64,000 nucleotides of DNA from Fimousia sp045616445 (GCA_045616445.1 JAZLGR010000003.1:1-64000); one strand, 5' to 3'; counted from the first letter of the stretch, positions 34,268 to 43,350 are shown. Made by a program: numbers and translations. Notes: a model not told the origin generated them from the sequence alone.

Positions 34268-35209
34268 ATGAAATTTGATCGTTGGATTATTATTGCATTG
34301 CTTGTCATTCTTGCTGGCGTTTCCTGTTTTGGCATCGCATCCAAGGCGAGCAATCCAAAAACTTATGAAAAGACAATCACAGCCCTTGATGAAAAAAAGG
34401 ATAACGTATTAAAGCTTACCGCAGCAGCAACCACAAGCTCTGCAGCAGTTTCTGCCCTTCCTGGCGACACCTGTACACCGATTGCGGAAAAGCTTGCTGA
34501 CATGAGTGGATATTTCATGGTTGTATTATGTGCCATTTATCTTGAAAAATATCTGCTGACCATCATCGGTATCGCAAGTTTTCGTATTCTCATTCCGATC
34601 GGCCTGCTCTTAGTTGCCAGCTATTTCCTGGTTGGCAATATTCGCTGGAGACGTGTTGGTACAAAGCTGATTGGCCTTGGACTTGCACTTTTTCTTGTAA
34701 TTCCAAGCAGCATGTGGGTTTCCACCAAAGTTGAGAATACTTACGCTGACGCAGTGAGCTTCGGTGTTGAAATCGACGAGAATGACAAAATTGTCGATAA
34801 AGACCCTTCCTCCGAGGCAAATGTTTCTGCCACTGATGCAACAACAGAGGAAAAAGGGGCAGCAGCTACTTCTGAAAGCAAAAAAACCGGTCTCATCAAC
34901 AGCATTGGCTCCGGTGTATCTTCTATCGTAAATGGAGCAGCACACCTCACAGAAGAAGCAGGTAAGGTACTTAACAATGCAACTGGCGGCGCACTGGAGA
35001 ATGCAGAAGAAGCGATCACTGGCAAGCTTTCTGGTATTCGTGAAGATGCAGAGACCATGCTTAATAACTTCATCGAAGCCGCAGCAGTGATGATCATTAC
35101 TTCCTGTGTGATTCCGCTTCTTGTGCTTGCATTCTTCTTCTGGATGATCAAGATTGTTCTGGATGTGGATTTCGCAGTTCCTGATCTGGCAGGATTAAAA
35201 AGAAAGTAG
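34268..35209 (+). CDS. Membrane protein of unknown function
   Basis: A 313-residue protein with about five hydrophobic segments: near residues 6-26, 80-97, 100-122, 135-152 and 275-300. A low-complexity Ala/Ser/Glu region (about 185-270) lies between the last two. AGGAGG lies 10 bp before the ATG. It is next to an HTH regulator gene that starts 95 bp downstream, but no function can be assigned. I do not recognise the family. Confidence 0.65.
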   Translation: MKFDRWIIIALLVILAGVSCFGIASKASNPKTYEKTITALDEKKDNVLKLTAAATTSSAAVSALPGDTCTPIAEKLADMSGYFMVVLCAIYLEKYLLTIIGIASFRILIPIGLLLVASYFLVGNIRWRRVGTKLIGLGLALFLVIPSSMWVSTKVENTYADAVSFGVEIDENDKIVDKDPSSEANVSATDATTEEKGAAATSESKKTGLINSIGSGVSSIVNGAAHLTEEAGKVLNNATGGALENAEEAITGKLSGIREDAETMLNNFIEAAAVMIITSCVIPLLVLAFFFWMIKIVLDVDFAVPDLAGLKRK

Positions 35210-35228
35210 TTTTTCAGATTTTTTAGAA

Positions 35229-35269
35229 GGTATCATCTAACTATAAATAAAACCCCACCGGATGATACC
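35229..35269. promoter_or_regulatory. Inverted repeat flanking a possible -10 box upstream of the HTH gene
   Basis: GGTATCATC at 35229-35237 and GATGATACC at 35261-35269 are perfect inverted copies 23 bp apart, enclosing TATAAA at 35242-35247. This could be the operator of the downstream HTH protein. There is no good -35 box, so the promoter part is weak. Confidence 0.45.
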
Positions 35270-35303
35270 ATGGTTTTATCAAAGAAAACCAAGGAGGAAA
35301 AAC

Positions 35304-36035
35304 ATGAAGAGTAAACAGTTTAAAGTATTCCGGGATCAGGAAGGCAATGAGTATCAGTTTGATCCAAAAGCATTTCAGAATAAGATGAAGGAAGTGGTAA
35401 AAATGAACCGCTCTCGTGGCAAGAAGATGACTGCCCAGCAGCTTAGACTTAAGCTGGCAGAAGAACTGAATGTGTCCGAAGATGCGATTCGCAACTGGAC
35501 TTATGGCTATAATGGACCTTCTGATTTGGAAACAATCAGAGAAATTGCAGTATATTTTGGAATGGAAGAAATGGAGTTAATGGTGGGGGTTGATCAGATG
35601 AATAGTAAAAAGACAATTGAATATAGTGGATTGCAGCAGGATATTTCGAAGAATGTTCTTCGTAATATCTATGCTAAGATGTGTGATGTGGAGGATATGT
35701 TTTGTGCCGTTGGATTTGATTTTTCCGAGGATGATTCGGAATGCAAAGCGATCGATCCGGTGCTTGTGGCAATCTTTGATTTAAGAACCTATATGCATGA
35801 GAATTATCTGGATATTCCAAAGTCCTTCCAGAAGAAATACAGACCATTTGATGACAAATTTCATGAGTTTTACACAAATCTTTGGGCCAACCTGGATTAT
35901 AAGAAGGAAGTCGCAGAATATGCAAAATCTCATGACTGTGATGAAGAGCACGCAGCCTGGGCATTAGAAGAACAGTTTGTGCAAGATTATATCACTGAGA
36001 TGAAGGATCTTTTTACAGACTATATTCCGGAATAA
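35304..36035 (+). CDS. HTH (XRE-like) DNA-binding protein
   Basis: A 243-residue protein. Residues about 40-85 form a helix-turn-helix (QQLRLKLAEELNVSEDAIRNW). The C-terminal ~150 residues are acidic and helical with no motif I recognise, and probably sense a ligand or bind a partner. AAGGAGG precedes the ATG at 35304; an in-frame extension to 35262 lies inside the inverted repeat region and is rejected. A bidirectional terminator follows. Confidence 0.75.
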   Translation: MKSKQFKVFRDQEGNEYQFDPKAFQNKMKEVVKMNRSRGKKMTAQQLRLKLAEELNVSEDAIRNWTYGYNGPSDLETIREIAVYFGMEEMELMVGVDQMNSKKTIEYSGLQQDISKNVLRNIYAKMCDVEDMFCAVGFDFSEDDSECKAIDPVLVAIFDLRTYMHENYLDIPKSFQKKYRPFDDKFHEFYTNLWANLDYKKEVAEYAKSHDCDEEHAAWALEEQFVQDYITEMKDLFTDYIPE

Positions 36036-36069
36036 ACTGTCATTAAAGAACAGTATATATGAATGAATC

Positions 36070-36107
36070 AAAAAAGGTGTCGATTTGAATTTCAAATCGG
36101 CACCTTT
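36070..36107. terminator. Bidirectional terminator
   Basis: AAAAAGGTG-TCGATTTG pairs with CAAATCG-GCACCTTTTT between the convergent HTH gene and the rib/HAD operon. Confidence 0.9.
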
Positions 36108-36120
36108 TTATATGCACGTA

Positions 36121-36939
36121 TTATAACATAAATTTATGAATTACTTCTTCAATAGCATCGTGATTACAGTCATTTTCTGTGATATAGTCAGCCACAGCTT
36201 TGGCTTGCTCGGTAGCATTGGCCATGGCGACTCCGATGCCTGCAGTTTCAATCATCTCGATATCATTGGCTGCATCGCCGCAAGCGATGGTGTCGGCTAC
36301 GGAGAGACCCAAAAGCTTGCAGAGATTTGTGATGGCTATTCCTTTGTTCACGCCCTGAGTACAGATTTCAAGGAGCATGGAAGCGGTGTGGAATGGATAG
36401 ACATCCTGTTTATATTCCTGAAGGAGCCAGTCGCGGTAGGAGAGCAGATTGTCAAGATCGTGAAGATCCACGGCCAGCACCTTATAGACAGGTATGTCAA
36501 GGCTGGCAACGTCCGGTATCGTGCGATAATCCACGCTGATGCGGTTATAGTACCAGGCGGTTTCTTCCCAATCAGCCTGACAAGGCTCTACGAGGACATT
36601 CTCAGCGTCATAGGTTACCATGTAGAGTCCACGCTTGTAGCCTTCATCGAAAATTGGGCGAAGCAGTGACGGCTCGAATGGTTTTGAGTAGAGCAGCTTC
36701 TCTTCATACATATCATAGATGATGGCGCCGTTGAAGGCGATGACCAGGCATCCGTCTTCAGTCAACTCAAGCTTTTTTGCCTGAACGATGGCAGAAGATA
36801 AAGGGCGGCCGGTACAGATAATGACTTTATGTCCAGCGGCAAGAGCAGCCTTGATGGCAGCGCGATTGCCGGCGGTGATTTCTTTTTTTGAGTTTAACAA
36901 GGTATCATCCAGGTCTAAAAATAGTAATTTTTGATTCAT
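36121..36939 (-). CDS. Cof-type HAD-superfamily phosphatase
   Basis: A 272-residue HAD type IIB hydrolase. The phosphate-binding nucleophile motif DLDDT is at residues 9-13, motif II TGRP near 59, and the C-terminal GDAANDIEM near 220. Members dephosphorylate many sugar and nucleotide phosphates. In B. subtilis and E. coli Cof-type HAD enzymes supply the ARPP dephosphorylation of riboflavin synthesis. Its place at the end of a rib operon supports that role, but the substrate is inferred. Confidence 0.9.
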   Translation of the reverse strand: MNQKLLFLDLDDTLLNSKKEITAGNRAAIKAALAAGHKVIICTGRPLSSAIVQAKKLELTEDGCLVIAFNGAIIYDMYEEKLLYSKPFEPSLLRPIFDEGYKRGLYMVTYDAENVLVEPCQADWEETAWYYNRISVDYRTIPDVASLDIPVYKVLAVDLHDLDNLLSYRDWLLQEYKQDVYPFHTASMLLEICTQGVNKGIAITNLCKLLGLSVADTIACGDAANDIEMIETAGIGVAMANATEQAKAVADYITENDCNHDAIEEVIHKFML

Positions 36940-36951
36940 AAGAGTTTCCCA

Positions 36952-37608
36952 TCATATAATCTGCTCATCACAATATTTACATACTTCTTCCCAATCCTGG
37001 GCATCCACTTCTTCATAGACGCCGACAACGAAAAATCCTGCGTCGTGGGCAGTTTTTACACAGTGGAGCGCATCTTCGAATACAACCGTATCGGTAAGGG
37101 TGCCGCCCATCCGTTCCATAGCCTGTAAGAAGATGTCAGGGTGATACTTGCCCTTGCCAACTTCTGAGCAGGTCAGGATAAACTCGAATTCATCCAGGAT
37201 GCCAAGTCGGGAGAGGCAGGAAGACATCAGATCACGGTCTGTGGATGTGGCAGCGCAGAATGGGATGTTCTGACTACGAAGCCAGGACAGGATCTGTGCG
37301 CCGGAATTCTTCAATGGAATGGTATCGCGGTACGCGGCAGCGATAACCCCGTGGATGCCGGCGATGATCTCATCATCTGATTTGTCCACGCCATAATAAC
37401 TCTGCAGATAGTGTGCATTCTCCAGTGAAGTTTTGCGCTTTACCTGCTCGCGGATGTCTGAATCTGCGGTGATGCCAAGGGAGGCAAGATAATCGCGGGT
37501 CACATTCTTCCAGGCAGGCATAGAATCAATAATTGTGCCATCCAGATCGAGGATGGCACATTTGAAATTATTGATCGATAGGTTATTTATATTATTATTA
37601 TTTTTCAT
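36952..37608 (-). CDS. HAD-superfamily hydrolase, beta-phosphoglucomutase-like
   Basis: A 218-residue HAD type IA hydrolase with nucleophile motif DLDGTIIDS at residues 21-29, a helical cap, and VFEDALH near 177. It starts 13 bp after ribH. The N-terminus is unusually asparagine-rich (MKNNNNINN) and lacks a clear ribosome-binding site. As the neighbour of ribH it is a second candidate for the riboflavin-pathway phosphatase. Confidence 0.87.
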   Translation of the reverse strand: MKNNNNINNLSINNFKCAILDLDGTIIDSMPAWKNVTRDYLASLGITADSDIREQVKRKTSLENAHYLQSYYGVDKSDDEIIAGIHGVIAAAYRDTIPLKNSGAQILSWLRSQNIPFCAATSTDRDLMSSCLSRLGILDEFEFILTCSEVGKGKYHPDIFLQAMERMGGTLTDTVVFEDALHCVKTAHDAGFFVVGVYEEVDAQDWEEVCKYCDEQII

Positions 37609-37621
37609 ATAGTCGTGAAAA

Positions 37622-38083
37622 TTAAAGCTGTTTGATCAGGTTGATCATTTCGATTGCGCCAAGTGCACAGTCATAACCTTTGTTACCAGCTTTGGTGCCG
37701 GAGCGTTCGATTGCCTGTTCAATATTTTCTGTAGTTACGATACCGAACATTACTGGAACGCCTGTCTGTAAGCCAACCTGAGCAACTCCTTTGGATACTT
37801 CGTTACATACATAGTCATAGTGGGATGTGGATCCACGGATTACTGTTCCTAATGCGATGACTGCATCGTATTTGCCGGACTGAGCCATCTTCTGAGCTGC
37901 AAGTGGGATTTCAAATGCACCTGGAACCCATGCTAATGTGATGTCTTCTTCTTTTACATCGTGGCGAACTAATCCGTCTACTGCACCACCGATTAATTTG
38001 GAAACGATAAATTCGTTGAAACGGGATGCTACAATACCTACTTTAATACCTGTTGCGACTAATTTTCCTTCTACTACGTTCAT
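37622..38083 (-). CDS. ribH: 6,7-dimethyl-8-ribityllumazine synthase
   Basis: A 153-residue lumazine synthase condensing ArP with DHBP. The motif VASRFNEFI is near residue 18, the PGAFEIPLAA turn near 54 and the conserved histidine in STSHYDYV near 86. AAGGAG lies 8 bp before the ATG at 38083; a TTG six bases upstream is an alternative. It is part of the FMN-riboswitch-controlled operon. Confidence 0.94.
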   Translation of the reverse strand: MNVVEGKLVATGIKVGIVASRFNEFIVSKLIGGAVDGLVRHDVKEEDITLAWVPGAFEIPLAAQKMAQSGKYDAVIALGTVIRGSTSHYDYVCNEVSKGVAQVGLQTGVPVMFGIVTTENIEQAIERSGTKAGNKGYDCALGAIEMINLIKQL

Positions 38084-38125
38084 TTTCAAATCTCCTTTTT
38101 ATAAAAATCTTAAATTAAATACGAA

Positions 38126-38755
38126 TTAATACATGTGACCCATACGGTCTGCTTTTGTCTGTAAATAGAATGCGTCGATCTTATTGGCCTTGATGACGAT
38201 TGGAACGCGTTCTACGATTTCCATGCCGTAAGCCTTTAAGTCATAGATCTTCTGTGGGTTGTTGGTGAGAAGACGAAGCTTCTTGATGCCTAAATCCTGT
38301 AAGATCTGAGCACCTACCCAGTATTCACGCATATCTTCCGGGAAGCCAAGCATTAAGTTGGCGTCTACGGTGTCATAACCCTGTTCCTGAAGCTCGTAAG
38401 CCTTTAATTTGTTGATGAGGCCGATGCCACGTCCTTCCTGTCTCATGTAAAGTACAAGTCCGCGACCTTCTTTTTCGATGGCTTTTAATGCTGCCTCTAA
38501 CTGTTCGCCACAGTCACAGCGCATGGAACCAAGCACGTCGCCGGTGAAACATTCAGAATGTACACGGCAGAGAACTGGTTCGCCATCAGCCACGTCTCCC
38601 TTAACGAGAGCGATGTGATGTTCGCCATTTACAGTATTCACATAGCCGTAAATGTCAAATTCACCATATTTTGTTGGCATTTTTGCCATTGCTTCCCTGG
38701 AAACCAGCTTTTCATAAAGCTTTTGTTCCATGGTTAAGTTATTTGCATCTGTCAT
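38126..38755 (-). CDS. ribA: GTP cyclohydrolase II (stand-alone RibA)
   Basis: A 209-residue GTP cyclohydrolase II, which opens GTP to DARPP. The zinc motif C-x10-C-D-C is seen in SECFTGDVLGSMRCDCG near residues 68-84, with the GRGLVLYMRQEGRGIG segment near 97. In most Firmicutes this enzyme is fused to the DHBP synthase RibB; here the N-terminus is only about 25 residues and the RibB domain is absent. AAGGAGG precedes the ATG. Confidence 0.94.
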   Translation of the reverse strand: MTDANNLTMEQKLYEKLVSREAMAKMPTKYGEFDIYGYVNTVNGEHHIALVKGDVADGEPVLCRVHSECFTGDVLGSMRCDCGEQLEAALKAIEKEGRGLVLYMRQEGRGIGLINKLKAYELQEQGYDTVDANLMLGFPEDMREYWVGAQILQDLGIKKLRLLTNNPQKIYDLKAYGMEIVERVPIVIKANKIDAFYLQTKADRMGHMY

Positions 38756-38781
38756 GATATCCTCCTTAACGCCCAGACTGA

Positions 38782-39417
38782 TTAATATCCGTGCTGAGCA
38801 AGAAATTCAAGTGTAATATTGCTCTTCTTTGGCTCCTCGTCACGGAAGCTTAAGAGCTTTTCGATGTATTTCCCTACCAGATCCACCTCAAGGTTGACTG
38901 GATCGCCGACATTCTTACTGAGTAAGATGGTTTCGTCTGCGGTAGTTGGAATGAGGGATACTTTAAAGTCGTGGTTGGAAACCGCTGCAACAGTGAGGCT
39001 GACGCCGTCGATGGTGATGGAACCCTTCTCGATGATGTATTTGAGAAGATTGTGTGGTGTCTCCACGGTCATCCAGACTGCGTTGTCTTCTTTCGCAAAG
39101 TTGGTGATGGTTCCGGTTGCGTCCACATGACCAGCCACGATGTGACCGCCGAATCGGCCATTGGCTGCCATGGCTCTCTCTAAGTTTACCTTGCTGCCAG
39201 GTTTTAAGATGCCAAGGCTGGTGCGGCGAAATGTCTCCGGCATGACGTCCACGCTAAAGGAGTGGTTGGTAAATGAAGTCACGGTCAAACATACGCCGTT
39301 GACTGCAATACTGTCTCCAAGATGGACATCTTCCAATACCTTTGTGGCATTCAACTCAAGAACACCGGCTTTTCTTGCCTTTACGGTTCCGACCTCTTCC
39401 ACAATTCCTGTAAACAT
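38782..39417 (-). CDS. ribE: Riboflavin synthase alpha chain
   Basis: A 211-residue enzyme with two lumazine-binding repeats. The diagnostic start MFTGIVEEVG and the motifs AVNGVCLTV near 40 and the second copy TIDGVSLTV near 135 are visible. I set the start at 39417; the open frame extends to 39462 but would precede the invariant MFTGI. It dismutates lumazine to riboflavin. Upstream of ribA and downstream of ribD. Confidence 0.94.
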   Translation of the reverse strand: MFTGIVEEVGTVKARKAGVLELNATKVLEDVHLGDSIAVNGVCLTVTSFTNHSFSVDVMPETFRRTSLGILKPGSKVNLERAMAANGRFGGHIVAGHVDATGTITNFAKEDNAVWMTVETPHNLLKYIIEKGSITIDGVSLTVAAVSNHDFKVSLIPTTADETILLSKNVGDPVNLEVDLVGKYIEKLLSFRDEEPKKSNITLEFLAQHGY

Positions 39418-39487
39418 AGTCTTTTTTCCTTTCTCATATTCTCTATTTCCTAAATTCCTCAAAAGTATGAAGCTTTATATGAAGCAT

Positions 39488-40579
39488 TTAGAAGATTAAA
39501 TCTCCTTCAACTAAGAAATCTCCGTCAAAGGAACTGATTTTCATATTGTCTAACTGGAAGCTTTCTGCAGGAGTGGCAATGCCCTGGCCGCCAACTGGTG
39601 TGAAACCAGCCATTCCTCCAAAGATTTTACTTCCGATATATACATATACGTGATGCACGATGCCGGCTTCTAATGCGGCGAAGTTTAATGTCTGTCCACC
39701 CTCTAATAAGATGCCATCGATTCCCATCTCACCAAGGATTGGCATGAGAGCGGCTAAGTCAAGATGACCGTCTTTTTCAGGAACCTGTATACAGGTGATG
39801 CCCAATTCTTCAAGGGAAGCGATTTTGCTTTCGTCTCCTGTGCAATATGCCACGATGGTTTTATATAAACTGGCTGTCTGGCACATATTGGAATCGAGCG
39901 GAATCTGAAGACGGCTGTCACAGACGATTCTGATTGGGTTGCGTCCACCTTCTAATCGACAGTTCATGGTTGGATTATCTGCAAGGACCGTTCCAATTCC
40001 GGTCATAATGCCCATATACTGGTTGCGAAGCTGGTGTACATGTTTTCTTGCACTTTCATTGGTGATCCACTGGGAAGCACCGGTGTATGTAGCAAGCTTG
40101 CCGTCTAAGGTCATGGCATACTTTAATGCAACGTACGGCGTTTTGTTGGTTATATAATGGAAGAATACGGGATTCATGGCGTCGCATTCTTCTCTTAAAA
40201 AATCTTCAATTACGGTCAATCCATGTTCGCGGAGGATTCTTACACCCTTGCCAGCAACCAATGGATTCGGATCGCGGGATCCGATATAAACAGTAGAAAT
40301 GCCTGCCTCTAAGATAGCATCTGTGCAAGGAGGAGTCTTGCCGTGATGGCAGCAGGGTTCTAAAGTGACATAGATGGTTGCCCCTGTCATATCCTCTGTG
40401 CATTTTGTGATGGCATTGCGTTCTGCGTGAAATCCACCAATGCGGTGATGATAATCTTCATTTAAGATGCGCCCATCTTTTACGATGACAGCACCTACCA
40501 ATGGGTTTGGATTTACTGCGCCAGTTCCCTTTTTTGCAAGTTCGATGGCACGTCTCATATAAGTTTCATGGGTGTTCAT
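39488..40579 (-). CDS. ribD: Bifunctional riboflavin deaminase/reductase RibD
   Basis: A 363-residue enzyme. The deaminase half has the zinc signature HAERNAI near residue 49 and PCCHHGKTPPC near 76. The reductase half (about 145-363) starts at PYVALKYAMTLDGKLA. It is the first gene of the operon. I chose the ATG at 40579, with AAAGGA upstream, over a start at 40597. The FMN riboswitch leader precedes it. Confidence 0.94.
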   Translation of the reverse strand: MNTHETYMRRAIELAKKGTGAVNPNPLVGAVIVKDGRILNEDYHHRIGGFHAERNAITKCTEDMTGATIYVTLEPCCHHGKTPPCTDAILEAGISTVYIGSRDPNPLVAGKGVRILREHGLTVIEDFLREECDAMNPVFFHYITNKTPYVALKYAMTLDGKLATYTGASQWITNESARKHVHQLRNQYMGIMTGIGTVLADNPTMNCRLEGGRNPIRIVCDSRLQIPLDSNMCQTASLYKTIVAYCTGDESKIASLEELGITCIQVPEKDGHLDLAALMPILGEMGIDGILLEGGQTLNFAALEAGIVHHVYVYIGSKIFGGMAGFTPVGGQGIATPAESFQLDNMKISSFDGDFLVEGDLIF

Positions 40580-40637
40580 GAGGATTGTCCTTTCCAAATG
40601 TTATGACTTCAGGACAAAAGATGGATAAAATGGAATA

Positions 40638-40662
40638 CCCTGGATACAAAACGTACCCAGGG
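40638..40662 (-). terminator. Riboswitch expression-platform hairpin
   Basis: On the minus strand CCCTGGGTAC-GTTTT-GTATCCAGGG is followed by TATTCCATTTTA. It lies between the FMN aptamer and ribD, so it is the probable regulated terminator. Confidence 0.75.
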
Positions 40663-40710
40663 CAAAGTGAGAAAAGAAAATAATCTTGAAAAAAGCATAT
40701 TAATAATGGC

Positions 40711-40830
40711 TATCCTTCTACCATCCAGACTTTACTGTCGGCTCTGGAATCTCACCAGATCATGCCATACGGCTCGCGGGCTCATCAAATCATATACCGC
40801 CGGTCGGGAATCACACCCTGCCCTGAAGAA
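40711..40830 (-). ncRNA. FMN riboswitch (RFN element)
   Basis: Read on the minus strand, the element opens with TTCAGGGCAGGGTG and continues with ATTCCCGACCGGCGGT, a GAGCCCGCGAGC segment, CTGGTGAGATTCCAGAGCCGACAG and closes with AAAGTCTGGATGGTAGAAGGATAG. These are the conserved strands of the FMN aptamer. Binding of FMN normally turns off ribD-ribE-ribA-ribH. Confidence 0.95.
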
Positions 40831-40849
40831 TTGTTTTAACTTTAAATTA

Positions 40850-40878
40850 ATTATAATACGATGACGAATGTGTGTCAA
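40850..40878 (-). promoter_or_regulatory. Promoter of the riboflavin operon
   Basis: On the minus strand a consensus promoter: TTGACA (40873-40878), 17-bp spacer, TATAAT (40850-40855), about 20 bp upstream of the riboswitch. Confidence 0.9.
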
Positions 40879-40957
40879 TATATTTTTACAAGCATATAAT
40901 ATTGAAATAAAAGAAAATAAAAGTAAAAAATCCCATGGAAAATTTAAATAGTTATAG

Positions 40958-40986
40958 TTGCAAAAACGTCCCTCTTGTATTATAAT
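40958..40986 (+). promoter_or_regulatory. Promoter of the DUF1015 gene
   Basis: TTGCAA at 40958-40963, a 17-bp spacer and TATAAT at 40981-40986, about 80 bp before the start codon. Confidence 0.75.
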
Positions 40987-41064
40987 TTGTACAATTGTGT
41001 TTCATAAGAACAATTTAGTGATAATTACGATGATTTATAAAATGATAGAAAGAGAGACAAGTGT

Positions 41065-42309
41065 ATGGCAACAGTAAAACCATTTCAGGCGATCAGACCT
41101 CGAGCAGATCTTGTTGAACAGGTAGCTGCGCTTCCATATGACGTGTATAATCGTGCAGAAGCGAGAGAAGCAGTAGCAGGAAAACCATATTCCTTCCTTA
41201 ATATTGATCGTCCAGAGACACAGCTTGATCCGGAAATCGATATGTATGCAGATGTAGTATATGAAACTGCAAACAAGTTATTAAAGAAGCATATCGAAAT
41301 GGGCGTTTATGTTCAGGATTGCTGTCCTGCATATTATGTTTATGAACAGACCATGGACGGACGTGTTCAGACTGGTCTGGTAGGATGTTCTGCCATTGAT
41401 GATTATGAGAACGGCATCATCAAAAAGCATGAGAACACCCGTGCAGAAAAAGAATTAGACCGTATCCGTCACGTACATACCTTAAGTGCACAGACAGGAC
41501 CAATCTTCCTTGCATACAGAAGACAGGATAAAGTGGCATCCGTTATTGATTATGTAAAGAATTATCAGGATTCTTTATATGATTTTGTTTCTGAAGATGG
41601 AATCAGACATCGTGTGTGGACCGTATCCGATTCTAAGCAGGTGAAGGATTTAGAGGCAGCATTTGCTGAAATCGATTATACTTATATCGCAGATGGTCAT
41701 CACCGTGCAGCGTCTGCAGTAAAGGTTGGGCTTGGCAGAAGAGGCAAATATCCAGAATATACAGGCAAAGAAGAATTCAACCATTTCCTCTCTGTATTAT
41801 TCCCGGATGATGAGCTTTACATCATGGATTATAACCGTACAGTGAAGGATTTGAACGGCTTAAAGGTTGATGAATTTTTAACAAAAATCGAAGAGAATTT
41901 CGTTGTGGAGAAGGTTGGCAAGGATGCATACAGACCTGAAAGCAAGGGAACCTTCGGTATGTATTTAGACAGCTTCTGGTACAAATTAACTGCCAAAGAT
42001 CATACAAAATCTGAGGATGCAGTAAAGGCATTGGACGTATCCGTACTTCAGGATTACCTCTTACAGCCAGTCCTTGGAATTGCAGATCCTAAAACAGACA
42101 GCAGAATTGATTTTATCGGTGGAATCAGAGGTTTACAGGAATTAGAGAGACGTGCAGACTCCGATATGAGAGTATCATTCTCCATGTATCCAACCTCCAT
42201 TACAGAGTTATTCGATGTTGCAGATGCAGGTGCTTTGATGCCTCCAAAATCCACATGGTTCGAGCCAAAACTTCGAAGCGGATTATTCATTCATCGCTTT
42301 GAACGATAG
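41065..42309 (+). CDS. DUF1015 family protein
   Basis: A 414-residue protein of the DUF1015 family. The conserved ALPYDVY near residue 21, ENTRAEKE near 128 and the DGHHRAA motif near 210 are characteristic. Related proteins include ADP-dependent serine kinases (SerK), so a kinase role in serine or phosphoserine metabolism is possible, but I cannot show it from sequence. Codon bias is moderate. It is a single-gene unit. Confidence 0.85.
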   Translation: MATVKPFQAIRPRADLVEQVAALPYDVYNRAEAREAVAGKPYSFLNIDRPETQLDPEIDMYADVVYETANKLLKKHIEMGVYVQDCCPAYYVYEQTMDGRVQTGLVGCSAIDDYENGIIKKHENTRAEKELDRIRHVHTLSAQTGPIFLAYRRQDKVASVIDYVKNYQDSLYDFVSEDGIRHRVWTVSDSKQVKDLEAAFAEIDYTYIADGHHRAASAVKVGLGRRGKYPEYTGKEEFNHFLSVLFPDDELYIMDYNRTVKDLNGLKVDEFLTKIEENFVVEKVGKDAYRPESKGTFGMYLDSFWYKLTAKDHTKSEDAVKALDVSVLQDYLLQPVLGIADPKTDSRIDFIGGIRGLQELERRADSDMRVSFSMYPTSITELFDVADAGALMPPKSTWFEPKLRSGLFIHRFER

Positions 42310-42320
42310 CAGAAAGTAAT

Positions 42321-42364
42321 AGACTGTTAGATAATTACTATTATTCTAACAGTCTTTTTTTTAT
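42321..42364 (+). terminator. Terminator after the DUF1015 gene
   Basis: AGACTGTTAGA pairs with TCTAACAGTCT, followed by a run of T residues. Confidence 0.92.
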
Positions 42365-42449
42365 CAAAGTAATAGTATTTTTTGTAGGTTTATGATAAAA
42401 TTATTCTATCAATATTATGTTTTATTAATAAAAGGATGGTGTAAACGCT

Positions 42450-43310
42450 ATGGCAAACAATGTAAATATCGACACAAAGTTTATCACATTACTTGGTGAC
42501 CCATTAAGACAGTCTTTCGCAGCTCAGATGCAGAACGCTGGTTACGCTGATGCTGGTCTTAACATGCTTTACTTCTACACAGAAGTAAACAACGAACATT
42601 TAGCAGATGTTGTTAATGGTCTTCGTTACATGAACTTCGCTGGTTTCGCTGTAACAAAACCTAACAAAGTTAAAGTTCTTGAATATCTTGATGAATTAGA
42701 TCCATTATGCGCTAAGATGGGTGCTTCCAACACAGTTAAAAAGACAGAAGACGGCAAATTAGTTGGTTACAACACAGACGGTATCGGTTTCGTTCGTTCT
42801 CTTGAAAGAGACGGTGGCGTAACAGTTTCTGATCACAAGTACTTCTTAATCGGTGCTGGTGGAGCTGGTCGTGCAATGGCATGTGCATTAGCTTACTACG
42901 GCGCACAGAAAATCTACGTTATGGACTACTTTGCAGAATCCGCTCAGTCCTTAACAGACGATATCAACAACAACTTCGCTCCAGTTGCAGAATACGTAGA
43001 ATTCAACGACTTCTCTAAAGTTGCTGACGCTTCCGTAGTTATGAACGCTTCTGGTATCGGTATGGGATCTCACATCGGTGAAAACCCAATGCCAAAAGAA
43101 TGCTTCAACGCTGATACATTCTACTTCGATGCTTGCTACAACCCAGCAAAAACTCAGTTCTTATTAGACGCTGAAGAAGTAGGCGGAACAATCCTTAACG
43201 GTTTAGGAATGTCCTTATATCAGGGTGCTGCTCAGATCGAAATCTGGTCCGGTATCGAACCACCAATCGACGCTATGAAGCAGAAATTAATGGATATCAT
43301 TTCCGAATAA
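42450..43310 (+). CDS. Shikimate dehydrogenase family protein
   Basis: A 286-residue protein of the AroE/quinate dehydrogenase fold. The catalytic lysine region reads FAVTKPNK near residue 67, GASNTVKK near 94, GYNTDGIGF near 106 and the Rossmann motif GAGGAGRA near 136. The N-terminal substrate motif (normally HSxSP) is replaced by GDPLRQSFAAQM, so the substrate may not be shikimate. Codon use is as biased as in the glycolytic genes, implying unusually high expression for AroE. It is monocistronic. I leave the symbol empty for this reason. Confidence 0.85.
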   Translation: MANNVNIDTKFITLLGDPLRQSFAAQMQNAGYADAGLNMLYFYTEVNNEHLADVVNGLRYMNFAGFAVTKPNKVKVLEYLDELDPLCAKMGASNTVKKTEDGKLVGYNTDGIGFVRSLERDGGVTVSDHKYFLIGAGGAGRAMACALAYYGAQKIYVMDYFAESAQSLTDDINNNFAPVAEYVEFNDFSKVADASVVMNASGIGMGSHIGENPMPKECFNADTFYFDACYNPAKTQFLLDAEEVGGTILNGLGMSLYQGAAQIEIWSGIEPPIDAMKQKLMDIISE

Positions 43311-43350
43311 TTAAAAGTGTGAACGAATAGTATAATTTAATGGGATTTAT

